This document shows positions 6,908-14,203 of a DNA stretch of 14,642 nt, in pieces. A model generated the notes under the pieces. It had not been told where the DNA came from. It saw only the letters and a list, made by a program, of their open reading frames with translations, and did no database searches. The stretch's first letter is position 1. Each line of letters starts with the position of its first letter. The position numbers were made by a program, and so were the translations under genes. The stretch is from Planctomycetota bacterium (GTDB lineage: Bacteria > Planctomycetota > Brocadiia > Brocadiales > Brocadiaceae). The stretch covers positions 1 to 14,642 of the forward strand of contig JAHFOW010000064.1 of assembly GCA_023261465.1 (NCBI GenBank). The letters are read 5' to 3'.

Positions 6908-6973
6908 GTCATTACGAGTCTTTAGCCCGAAGCAATCTCAACCAGAGATTATTTCGCTATGGATCACAATGAC
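6908..6973. repeat. Palindromic REP/MITE-like repeat
   Basis: A 66-bp imperfect palindrome. The left end GTCATTACGAG... and inner GAAGCAATCTC mirror the inner GAGATTATTTCGCTATGG and right end ...CACAATGAC. The form GTCATTGCGAG...GAAGCAATCTC...GAGATTGCTTC...CAATGAC is a widespread bacterial intergenic repeat type, from general knowledge. Both arms show substitutions, so this copy is old. Confidence 0.65.
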
Positions 6974-7003
6974 GTTTACTACCGTTATTTGGCTGCCTTG
7001 CAA

Positions 7004-7079
7004 GCTACTATATAATACAAACATGGCTCATGGCGTTGGTGTAAGGTGTACCCTCACGGATCTTTAACACGGTAGACGG
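7004..7079 (-). pseudogene. Short multicopper-oxidase-like remnant (rearranged)
   Basis: The minus strand reads STVLKIREGTPYTNAMSHV before a stop. TVLKIREG matches the oxidase C-terminal TVLKVREG (residues 395-402), and NAMSH matches residues 325-329 of the same oxidase, but in reversed order. The DNA ATGGCTCATGGC is shared exactly with the oxidase gene. It looks like a scrambled relic of a second oxidase copy; chance similarity cannot be excluded for so short a stretch. Confidence 0.35.
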
Positions 7080-7115
7080 TATTCTAAATGATAGAAGGTG
7101 TTTATTTAAAAACAT

Positions 7116-7130
7116 GTGCAAATTTTGCAC
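7116..7130 (-). terminator. Terminator-like hairpin after the SGNH gene
   Basis: GTGCAAATTTTGCAC is a perfect inverted repeat with 7-base arms. On the minus strand it is followed by ATGTTTTTAAATAAA, a T-rich run. It begins about 30 bases past the SGNH stop, after two ATACATGTAT-like palindromes. It plausibly ends the cus/SGNH transcript; the stem is short and the loop tight. Confidence 0.45.
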
Positions 7131-7161
7131 GTACATGTAATACATGTATTACTAAATCCTA

Positions 7162-8307
7162 TTAAGGTGGACTTGGTTCTATCATTGACTTTAATTTATT
7201 TGCAAGGGCATCGGCAACAACTTTGTGACCTTGATAGTTCCAGTGAATCCAGTGGAGTGAAAGACCTGTATCCTCATAAACCTGTCTGAATATACTTTGT
7301 AATCCAAGGTATTCTATGTTAAGTGATTCTGCATAATTCCTTAAATCGTCTTCGAAAAAATTTACATTAAAGGTTGTATCTTTGGATTTATATCTTTTTT
7401 CAATTTCAGGGTCATAACTTGGCACGTCTACAGTAACCAGCATAAACTTAATGCACTTGTTTTTACAATATTCTGACATGGCTTTGATTAATGTCTTATT
7501 CAGTTGATAATTTTTTAGAAATAGTGCGTCTGGATTTTCTGTACATAAGCTTAAAAATCTTTGTAAAGGTTTTTTGTCTTTTGGTTCTGACATATCTACA
7601 GTTTTGCTTCGCCTTTGTTCTTTAAAACCGTAATACCTTTCTCCAATTAAAGTAATTAGCGCAGAATGCTGTTTAAACCAATCAAGAGAGCTTTTAATTT
7701 TATAATGACGTGTTTGAGAAAAACTTGTGTCGAGTATTAATTCTCCGGATTCTGAAATATTAAAAAATGGACGGTTTAGGCGGCTTGCAGTTTCCTTAGA
7801 CATATCATCAATATCATTTACAGGGAAAAAAAACAAAACAATCATATCCGGAGAAAATTTTACAACGTCATTCTGAAGAATGAGTAGCTCTTCGGCCTGC
7901 GAAATATTCAAAAAGCCAAAATTCATTAATTCGATGCTACGATTTTCATTTTTATTTAATTGGCGTTCTGTAATTGCTACAAAAGAACGGTCTGACTCAA
8001 CATCCAAGGATGCAACCATACTATCACCTAAAATAGCTATCCGAAAAGTATTTTCGGGTTTTTTAAGTGACCATCCTTTATCTCTCCATCCATAACTATT
8101 TATTTTTCCTATTATAGGATGGTCATTTTCTTCAAAGAACCAATATTTACTATTAGGAATATACCGGTAACCCAAAACTGGATCATGTTTGTAGAAGGAA
8201 GTGTGGGCGCCAAATATATGAGTAAGACGCAAGATAATTTCTAATGCCTCAATAAATGATAAAAAGATAACAAGAGAAATTATAAGATTTGTTATTTTGC
8301 TTCTCAT
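7162..8307 (-). CDS. SGNH/GDSL-like hydrolase, N-terminally membrane-anchored
   Basis: A 381-residue protein with a hydrophobic anchor near residues 6-26, then an extracytoplasmic SGNH-type domain. Block I is FRIAILGDSMVAS (Ser about 96), block II is MNFGF (Gly about 131), block III is FPVNDIDD (Asn about 164), and the block V His lies in IHWNYQGH (His about 355). SGNH proteins of this build often remove or add acetyl or acyl groups on glycans. The usual Asp three residues before the catalytic His is replaced by His (HWIH), so activity or exact family is uncertain. I chose the ATG at 8305-8307 because AAAAGGA lies about seven bases upstream and the anchor begins there; the longer frame would add 36 unsupported residues. 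It follows cusA by 100 bp and may share its transcript. A link to metal resistance is not evident. Confidence 0.75.
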   Translation of the reverse strand: MRSKITNLIISLVIFLSFIEALEIILRLTHIFGAHTSFYKHDPVLGYRYIPNSKYWFFEENDHPIIGKINSYGWRDKGWSLKKPENTFRIAILGDSMVASLDVESDRSFVAITERQLNKNENRSIELMNFGFLNISQAEELLILQNDVVKFSPDMIVLFFFPVNDIDDMSKETASRLNRPFFNISESGELILDTSFSQTRHYKIKSSLDWFKQHSALITLIGERYYGFKEQRRSKTVDMSEPKDKKPLQRFLSLCTENPDALFLKNYQLNKTLIKAMSEYCKNKCIKFMLVTVDVPSYDPEIEKRYKSKDTTFNVNFFEDDLRNYAESLNIEYLGLQSIFRQVYEDTGLSLHWIHWNYQGHKVVADALANKLKSMIEPSPP

Positions 8308-8407
8308 ATTCGTTCCTTTTAAATATTTTAAGGATATATTTACAGCATAATTTTTAATAAAATAATACACGCGCATTCTTTGGTAATATTTTAATCCAAT
8401 ATATAAG

Positions 8408-11400
8408 CTACACAAACATACCTGTTTCTGTAATACACTTATCTTTCTTCAATGCCTTCATGAATTTGTGTTCCTTATGCCAGGCGTTCAGGCAGGGGAT
8501 GATAAAGACGCTGACGAGCGCCATGGCCATGCCTCCGATAGAGGGAATTGCCATGGGTTTGGCTACCTCGGCACCAGCGCCGGTTTCCCAGAGGAGGGGG
8601 ACGAGGCCGATAAATGTGGTGGCGGCCGTCATCACGCATGGTCTTATCCTTTTCGTGCCTGCCATCAGGATTGTGTTACGGATGTCCTGGATGCCTTTCA
8701 TCTTTCTTTCGCCAAACAAATCGTTAATATAGGTGGTAATAAGGACAGAATCGTCATCCACAATACCAAAGATAGAGATAAAGCCTACCCAGACGGCAAC
8801 ACTGAAGTTATAACCAAATAAGTATTGAAGCCAGACACCGCCCGCAATGGCTGTGGGAATCCCTGCAAATAAGATAAACATCGTTTGTGGAAAAGATTTG
8901 AATGCCATGAAAATAAGGAGAAAACCAACAAACATTGCTAAAGGCACAAGAATTTGCAATCGATTCCTTGCCCTGACCTGATTTTCATACTGACCACTCC
9001 ACTGGATAAAGTACCCTTTAGGTAACATGACTTTTTTTGTTACAATCTTTGATGCCTCTTCCACGAAGCTGAGAGGGTCTCTGCCACGGACGTTCATAAG
9101 GACATACGCTCGCAAAAGGGCATTTTCACTGCTGATCATGGATGGTCCCATAACGTAGCGGATATCCGCAACCTGCGTAATAGGGATAAGCGCCCCGGTA
9201 GAACTGGGGACATAAATCCTTTTCAATGCGTCAAAGTTATCACGGTATTCCCGACTATATCTGACCCGTACGGGGTACCGCTCACGTCCCTCAACCGTTG
9301 TCGTAATATTTTCTCCGCCAATAGCATTCTCAATTATGTCCTGGACATCCCTTATATTGATGCCGTAGCGTGCGATCTCTTCGCGTTTAATCTTATATTC
9401 CAAATAAGGTTTTCCGGTAACTCGTTCCGCATAAAGGTCTGCCACTCCGGGGACATCACGCAGCGCCTTTTCTACGTCAAAGGCCAATTGCTGTATAACG
9501 TTCAGGTCAGGCCCAAAGACCTTGACGCCAACCGATGTACGAATACCGGTAGACAGCATGTCAATTCGGTTCACAATCGGCTGCGTCCATATATTTGCCA
9601 CGCCTGGTATCCTCGCTCCTTCATCCATTTCCTTGATGATTTCTTGTTTCGTAATCCGCCGTTCATCAGGGAGAATCCAATGAAAGACAGGGTGGATAAA
9701 GGAAGGTATATAATTCAGGAATTTGTACTCGATCTTCTTTTTACGCCATTCCTCTTTTGGTTTTAAGGCAACAACGGTCTCAAACATCTCGACAGGCGCC
9801 GGGTCGGTGGGGGTCTCAGCCCTGCCTATCTTCCCAACAACTGTATCCACTTCCGGAAACGATTTAATAATTGCGTCCTGTTTTTTACAGATTTCAATCG
9901 CCTCCGTCAATGACACACTCGGCAACATCACGGGCATAAAGAGGATTGAACCTTCGTCGAGGGGAGGCATGAATTCCCTTCCAATCCTTTTTGCGACAAA
10001 GATGGATGAAATAACAATGACGAGTGGGATAGCAAGAAATGTCTTTTTATGATCGAGTACCCACCGGAGGACAGGCTGATATCCATTCAAAAGCATTCTT
10101 GATGCATAATTATCTTCCATCGGTTTCAGTTTGCCTTTTAAGAGAAAGGTACAAAGTACCGGCGTCAGGGTAATCGCCATGATAACCGATGATCCAATAG
10201 CAATGGTCTTTGTCCAAGCCAGTGGCGTAAAGAGCTTTCCTTCCTGCCCTGTGAGTCCAAAGACCGGGAAGAACATAAAAATAGTTGTCAAGGCTGCAAA
10301 AAATATTGAGCCACCTACTTCCTTAGATGCGTCAAAGATGATTTCTGCCCGGCTTTTCTTATCCTTTTGTTCTATGAGGTTTCTATAGATATTTTCCGCC
10401 ATAACTATTGACATATCGCTCACCTCGCCTATGGCAATGGCAATGCCCGTGAGGGACATAATGTTTGAATCGATGCCCATAAAGTACATGCCCAGGAATG
10501 AAACAAGTATGGATACGGGAAATCCAAGACAACAGATAAAAATACTCCGGACGTGCAACAGGAATATTACTACAACAATGGAGGTAACAATGATCTCTTC
10601 TATGAGCGCATCTTTGAGGGTATCGATAACACGCGTTATAAGCCCTTCTCTGTCGTAAAAAGGTACAATTTTTACGCCGGGCGGTAATCCTGGTTCGATT
10701 TCTTTGATCTTCTTTTTTACCCTTTTAATTACCTCTAAGGGATTCTGGCCCTGACGCATAATGACAATCCCACCCGCAACGGGAGCGCCTTCCTTGTCCA
10801 ACGCCCCACGCCTGAAATCGCCTCCCACCTGAACAGTGGCAATGTTTTTGACAAATATGGGTACGCCGTTGTAACTACCCACGGTGATGTTTTCAATATC
10901 CTCAACGCTCTTTATAAATCCAAGGCCACGGATGATAAATTCCATATTGTTGTTTTCTACCACCTTGGCGCCTACGTCAATATTGCTTTTGCCAACAGCG
11001 TCATACACCATGCCGACCGTCATGTTATATGCTAATAGTTTATTGGGATCGACATCAACCTGATATTGTTTGACAAAACCGCCCACACCTGCTACTTCTG
11101 AGACGCCTTCGACGGCATTCAGTTGATAGCGGATGTACCAATCCTGGATAGACCGCAATTGTCCCAGGTCGTATCCTTCACCTTCCACTGTGTACCAGAA
11201 TATTTGACCGAGTCCTGTAGCATCGGGACCTAATCTTGCAACGACATCTTTCGGAAGGAGGGTCTGGACGAAGTTTAATCGCTCCAAAACCCTGGAACGT
11301 GCCCAGTAAAAATCGGTTTTATCCTGGAATATAATAAATATCATAGAAAAACCAAATCCCGATTGGGATCGTATAACCTTCACGCCAGGCACACCCAACA

Positions 11401-11617
11401 GATTTACCGTCAAGGGATAGGTGACCTGATCTTCCACGTTTTGGGGACTACGTCCTGGCCAGTCGGTAAAGACGATACACTGGTTTTCCCCAATATCGGG
11501 GATGACGTCCATGTTGACATTCTTCAATCCAAAGACGCCGCCAAACATCACCATGAGGTAAAAGCAGATAACGAGGAACCGGTTCTTCAGACAGAGTTCA
11601 ATGAGTTTGTTTATCAT
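8408..11617 (-). CDS. cusA: CusA-type heavy-metal RND efflux pump
   Basis: A 1069-residue inner-membrane RND transporter of the heavy-metal efflux (HME) class, which uses proton import to move Cu(I)/Ag(I) through the CusB/CusC path. The three Cu-binding methionines known from E. coli CusA appear conserved: M561 (LFMPVMLP), M611 (APVEMFET) and M687 (NRIDMLSTGI). The TM4 proton-relay Asp is D401 (GEVSDMSIVMAEN). Other hallmarks are DVIPDIGENQ near 37-46, GRSPQNVEDQVTYPL at 55-69 and RIGREFMPPLDEGS at 544-556. Where E. coli has AETG in the later helix, this protein has DDDS (954-957), and the RPK lysine is C994. About 25 extra residues follow 620 in the periplasmic part. The ribosome site is weak (AAAGA). 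Its 5' side is separated from cusB by the GxxExxY element. Confidence 0.93.
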   Translation of the reverse strand: MINKLIELCLKNRFLVICFYLMVMFGGVFGLKNVNMDVIPDIGENQCIVFTDWPGRSPQNVEDQVTYPLTVNLLGVPGVKVIRSQSGFGFSMIFIIFQDKTDFYWARSRVLERLNFVQTLLPKDVVARLGPDATGLGQIFWYTVEGEGYDLGQLRSIQDWYIRYQLNAVEGVSEVAGVGGFVKQYQVDVDPNKLLAYNMTVGMVYDAVGKSNIDVGAKVVENNNMEFIIRGLGFIKSVEDIENITVGSYNGVPIFVKNIATVQVGGDFRRGALDKEGAPVAGGIVIMRQGQNPLEVIKRVKKKIKEIEPGLPPGVKIVPFYDREGLITRVIDTLKDALIEEIIVTSIVVVIFLLHVRSIFICCLGFPVSILVSFLGMYFMGIDSNIMSLTGIAIAIGEVSDMSIVMAENIYRNLIEQKDKKSRAEIIFDASKEVGGSIFFAALTTIFMFFPVFGLTGQEGKLFTPLAWTKTIAIGSSVIMAITLTPVLCTFLLKGKLKPMEDNYASRMLLNGYQPVLRWVLDHKKTFLAIPLVIVISSIFVAKRIGREFMPPLDEGSILFMPVMLPSVSLTEAIEICKKQDAIIKSFPEVDTVVGKIGRAETPTDPAPVEMFETVVALKPKEEWRKKKIEYKFLNYIPSFIHPVFHWILPDERRITKQEIIKEMDEGARIPGVANIWTQPIVNRIDMLSTGIRTSVGVKVFGPDLNVIQQLAFDVEKALRDVPGVADLYAERVTGKPYLEYKIKREEIARYGINIRDVQDIIENAIGGENITTTVEGRERYPVRVRYSREYRDNFDALKRIYVPSSTGALIPITQVADIRYVMGPSMISSENALLRAYVLMNVRGRDPLSFVEEASKIVTKKVMLPKGYFIQWSGQYENQVRARNRLQILVPLAMFVGFLLIFMAFKSFPQTMFILFAGIPTAIAGGVWLQYLFGYNFSVAVWVGFISIFGIVDDDSVLITTYINDLFGERKMKGIQDIRNTILMAGTKRIRPCVMTAATTFIGLVPLLWETGAGAEVAKPMAIPSIGGMAMALVSVFIIPCLNAWHKEHKFMKALKKDKCITETGMFV

Positions 11618-11643
11618 AATAAATCTTTAAAGGTAAAAACGGA

Positions 11644-11671
11644 AACCACAGATTTCGCAGATTACACAGAT
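11644..11671 (-). repeat. 28-bp dispersed repeat, copy at the cusA side of the GxxExxY gene
   Basis: On the minus strand this is three ATCTGTGNN units, the middle one ATCTGCG. It begins 26 bp upstream of the cusA start and ends 20 bp beyond the GxxExxY stop. It is inverted relative to the copy at 12096-12123 and differs from it at one base (11657). Confidence 0.9.
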
Positions 11672-11691
11672 TATTTAAATTGGTTAAATAT

Positions 11692-12057
11692 TTACCTTAT
11701 GAATCTCTTGTAACAGAGAGATACTTCGCCAAAGTTTAGGAATAATCTTACATTATGACGACTAACAGCAAGGCTATTTATTAATTGTGCTTCGTCAACC
11801 TTTGTTAGCAATTTCTCTGCTTTTATTTCTAAAATTACTTCATCGTAAACAATAAAATCTGGAACGTAAAATTTCTTTAATTTTTGATCTTTATAAAAGA
11901 TTTCTAGTCGAGGTTGAGAAACAAATTGAATTTTTTTCAATGCAAACTCGATCTCCAAACATTCCTGGTATACTGCTTCCAAGTGTCCTGGTCCAATAAC
12001 GGTATGAACCTCCATTGCTGCTCCAATAATTGCATGAGTTCTTGGATCTTTATTCAT
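11692..12057 (-). CDS. GxxExxY family protein (PDDEXK_3, nuclease-like)
   Basis: A 121-residue protein with the signature GHLEAVY (residues 24-30) in the usual context IIGAAMEVHTVIGPG. A nuclease-like core follows: YVPDFIVYDEVILEIKA supplies PD and ExK in the arrangement of PDDEXK enzymes, and INSLAVS...VRLFLNFG is the usual C-terminal block. Length is normal for the family and the frame is intact. Its biochemical function is not established to my knowledge; DNA or RNA cleavage is suggested by the fold only. The start ATG (12055-12057) has no strong ribosome site. It is inserted between two pump genes with which it has no evident link, and is flanked by inverted 28-bp repeats, so I read it as the cargo or enzyme of a small mobile unit. 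Confidence 0.88.
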   Translation of the reverse strand: MNKDPRTHAIIGAAMEVHTVIGPGHLEAVYQECLEIEFALKKIQFVSQPRLEIFYKDQKLKKFYVPDFIVYDEVILEIKAEKLLTKVDEAQLINSLAVSRHNVRLFLNFGEVSLCYKRFIR

Positions 12058-12095
12058 GGATTAATATGGGAATTTACATATTGTTTAAATATTTT

Positions 12096-12123
12096 ATCTG
12101 TGTAATCTGTGAAATCTGTGGTT
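12096..12123 (+). repeat. 28-bp dispersed repeat, copy at the cusB side of the GxxExxY gene
   Basis: Three perfect 9-base units of ATCTGTGNN (NN is TA, AA, GT, then T). It starts 38 bp beyond the GxxExxY ATG and ends 6 bp before the cusB stop codon. It is the least altered of the three copies in the window. Confidence 0.9.
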
Positions 12124-12129
12124 GCAACT

Positions 12130-14127
12130 TTATTTTTCTTCCTTGAATTCCATCGCGCCACCGTACAGGGCGCTGGCGCCGCCCGTGAGCTGGCTTTGAG
12201 AATCTATGAGGAAGTTGGCGGCGGTTACTACCTTATCGCCTTCATCCAGACCGTCCAGTACAGGATAATAATCACCGGCCTTCGGACCGAGAAGGACTTC
12301 TTTTCCCCTATATTGACCATTGCCTTTATCGATATACACTACCTTTCGTATACCCGTATCTAACACTGCCGTTGCTGGTATGGCAAGCGCCTGTGTTGTT
12401 TTCTCAAGGCGCATACCGCACTTATCACAATCGGCAGGTTTATCAGAAGTCACATCAGGATGCATGGGGCAGGCATAAACAATGCGTTTTTTAAGTCCGG
12501 CTTTTTTAGCCTTTATCCCTGGTTCTTCCCTGACCTCCCATCTGCCCAGGGGTCTTTTACATTCTGTGCATTGACCTGGTTTGTCTGATGCCATGCATGA
12601 CATGGGACACATGTAGACGATATTCTTCTTTTTTTTACCCGATGGCGTGGTTGTCGTTACGTTCTTTTTTAGCAACATACCGCACATAGGACATGATTTT
12701 GGCGCTGTAGATGGATTCCATTCCTGTGGACAAATACACGCTAACTTTTCACCAGAAATTTCTACAGGCATTTCCTTCTTCTCAAGTCTCATACCACACA
12801 CAGGACAATCTCCCGGCTCTTTGGAGGTATAACATTTCATGGGACATATATACTCAACCTGAACAGTTGTATCACTGGTGGCAATAAATTCGACTTGAGC
12901 AGGGGGGGGCTTTATAAAGGGCACATTGTCCTCCGGGCATATACCAGGTCTGCTAGACTTTATTTCAGGATGATTAGGACAAACATAGTCCAATCCACTT
13001 GCATAGTTTCCATCTTGTTTTTCGAGTTCTTCAATAGGTATTCGTAAGCGGGCATTAACATACATGGCGGGTTTGAGTTTTAGATGTATATTCGGGACAT
13101 CACAACGTATCTTTACTGAACGTGTCTTGTCATCCAGGAATGGTTCAATAAAAGATACCTTTCCTACAAACACATCTCCCGGATACGTTGGGGTTGTGAC
13201 TTCTACTTCCTGCCCAACCTTGACCCAGGCCATTTCATATTCATAAATATTCGCCTTCATCCAGACATTTGAAAGATCCACAACCGTGTATATCATCTCA
13301 CCTTGCATGAGATATTGGCCTTCCAATGCTTTTTTTTCTATGACAATACCACTCAGAGGAGCATAGAGGATCGTGTGCTGTTTTACCTTTTTATCCTTCG
13401 AAAGCGCCTCGATCTGTTTTTCTGTAATACCCCACCATAGTAATCTCTTTTTGGCGGCCTCGACTAATGACTGTGCGCCGCTTACTACTTCATCAAAAGT
13501 ACTTTCCTTAACCTTTTCATAAGTCTCCAGCGCTAACAGATATTCTTCCTGCGTGGATATAAGGTCGGGGCTATAGATCCAGACCATGGATTCACCTTTT
13601 ATGACTTGCGAACCCGTAAAGTCAACAAAAAGCTTATCAATTCTGCCAGGAATCCATGCCGAAACAGATGCCCTGAGTCTTTCATCGGTCTCTATCAATC
13701 CAACGGTGTAAATATCTTTTGTGAGTGAACGATATTGGACGGTTTCGGTTCTGACCTGTGCTAATTTACGGGCTCGTTCGCTCAGTTCTACCATGGCAGT
13801 AGCGCCTTCTTCCTCTTTGCCAGCACTTTTTTCGTATACAGGAATCAAGTCCATGCCACAAATAGGACATTTGCCCGGCTTGTCCATTTTAACGGAAGGA
13901 TGCATACCGCACGTCCAGTACAATATCTTCTTTTCTTTTACTTCCCCAGCAGTTGCAGAAGGAATAAAATTTAGACCATCAGGCACGTGAGTACTAAAAA
14001 GGACACTAAGAATAACAATCACAGGTTTAATTAAATCAACCATTCGGCTACTTTTTATGGAGTACGAAGTGGCACTTCGCACTTCATTGAAATTTCCGTA
14101 CTTTTGAAGAAGATGTTTAAATGACAT
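12130..14127 (-). CDS. cusB: CusB-type periplasmic adaptor with six heavy-metal-binding modules
   Basis: A 665-residue membrane-fusion protein linking CusA to the outer membrane channel. After a signal or anchor segment (about 30-60) comes one heavy-metal-binding module (70-97, WTCGMH...GKCPICGM). Next is the HlyD-like core: AWIPGRIDKLFVDFTG (157-172), a helical hairpin to about 245, lipoyl/barrel sequence (252-362). Five more modules follow at about 381-404, 426-449, 463-487, 505-528 and 550-575. The membrane-proximal part resumes at ALAIPATAVLDTG (580-592). Typical CusB proteins are near 400 residues with at most one such module, so the tandem array is unusual. The second module has CPED instead of CPxC, and the fifth lacks GM. 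GGGGGC precedes the first ATG. M29 (14041-14043) is an alternative start that removes a palindrome-containing extension. It probably captures and passes Cu(I)/Ag(I). Confidence 0.9.
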   Translation of the reverse strand: MSFKHLLQKYGNFNEVRSATSYSIKSSRMVDLIKPVIVILSVLFSTHVPDGLNFIPSATAGEVKEKKILYWTCGMHPSVKMDKPGKCPICGMDLIPVYEKSAGKEEEGATAMVELSERARKLAQVRTETVQYRSLTKDIYTVGLIETDERLRASVSAWIPGRIDKLFVDFTGSQVIKGESMVWIYSPDLISTQEEYLLALETYEKVKESTFDEVVSGAQSLVEAAKKRLLWWGITEKQIEALSKDKKVKQHTILYAPLSGIVIEKKALEGQYLMQGEMIYTVVDLSNVWMKANIYEYEMAWVKVGQEVEVTTPTYPGDVFVGKVSFIEPFLDDKTRSVKIRCDVPNIHLKLKPAMYVNARLRIPIEELEKQDGNYASGLDYVCPNHPEIKSSRPGICPEDNVPFIKPPPAQVEFIATSDTTVQVEYICPMKCYTSKEPGDCPVCGMRLEKKEMPVEISGEKLACICPQEWNPSTAPKSCPMCGMLLKKNVTTTTPSGKKKKNIVYMCPMSCMASDKPGQCTECKRPLGRWEVREEPGIKAKKAGLKKRIVYACPMHPDVTSDKPADCDKCGMRLEKTTQALAIPATAVLDTGIRKVVYIDKGNGQYRGKEVLLGPKAGDYYPVLDGLDEGDKVVTAANFLIDSQSQLTGGASALYGGAMEFKEEK
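14061..14102. repeat. Nested palindrome within the 5' end of the cusB frame
   Basis: AGTACG (14061-14066) pairs with CGTACT (14097-14102), enclosing the perfect palindrome CGAAGTGGCACTTCG (14065-14079) and a further CACTTC. It encodes low-information residues (about 9-22) upstream of the alternative cusB start M29. It may be a dispersed repeat or a 5' leader structure rather than true coding sequence. Confidence 0.5.
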
Positions 14128-14203
14128 AGAGCGCCCCCATTTGTAATGTGTAACAGTTTAGTTTTTTTTAAATAACCCCGATGGTTGAATGGTGATTATC
14201 GTT

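Larger units (their letters stand above)
6758..7161. other. Intergenic stretch of about 400 bp
   Basis: No credible gene. It separates the SGNH gene from the lipoprotein gene and holds, from left to right, the presumed leader of the lipoprotein operon, a palindromic repeat (6908-6973), a short oxidase-like remnant (7004-7079) and a terminator-like hairpin (7116-7130). No convincing -35/-10 pair for the lipoprotein operon could be chosen. Confidence 0.6.
11644..12123. mobile_element. Candidate mobile unit: GxxExxY gene bounded by 28-bp inverted repeats
   Basis: Two copies of the ATCTGTGNN triple repeat face each other (11644-11671 and 12096-12123) around a single GxxExxY gene, with partly similar AT-rich inner flanks (ATTTAAA on both sides). 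The unit sits 6 bp after the cusB stop and 26 bp before the cusA start. Removing it would leave a 32-bp gap, as expected in a cusBA operon. I see no target duplication and no transposase. Calling it mobile is inference from the bounded structure and the third copy elsewhere in the window. Confidence 0.5.

Noticed and set aside
8308..8415. N-terminal extension of the SGNH gene up to 8415
   Set aside because: The added 36 residues lack a signal or domain and overlap the end of cusA; the ATG at 8305-8307 has a good ribosome site and directly precedes the membrane anchor.
11363..11713. A 116-codon open frame on + across the cusA start and a repeat copy
   Set aside because: It is antisense to conserved CusA N-terminal sequence and reads through the dispersed repeat; there is no domain.
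12096..12123. CRISPR-like array suggested by the short regular 9-bp units
   Set aside because: Units are only 9 bp with 2-base variable parts and three per site; no spacers, leader or cas genes are present.
11644..12123. Classical insertion sequence
   Set aside because: No transposase frame is present and no target-site duplication can be seen at the outer edges (left ACGGA, right GCAAC).
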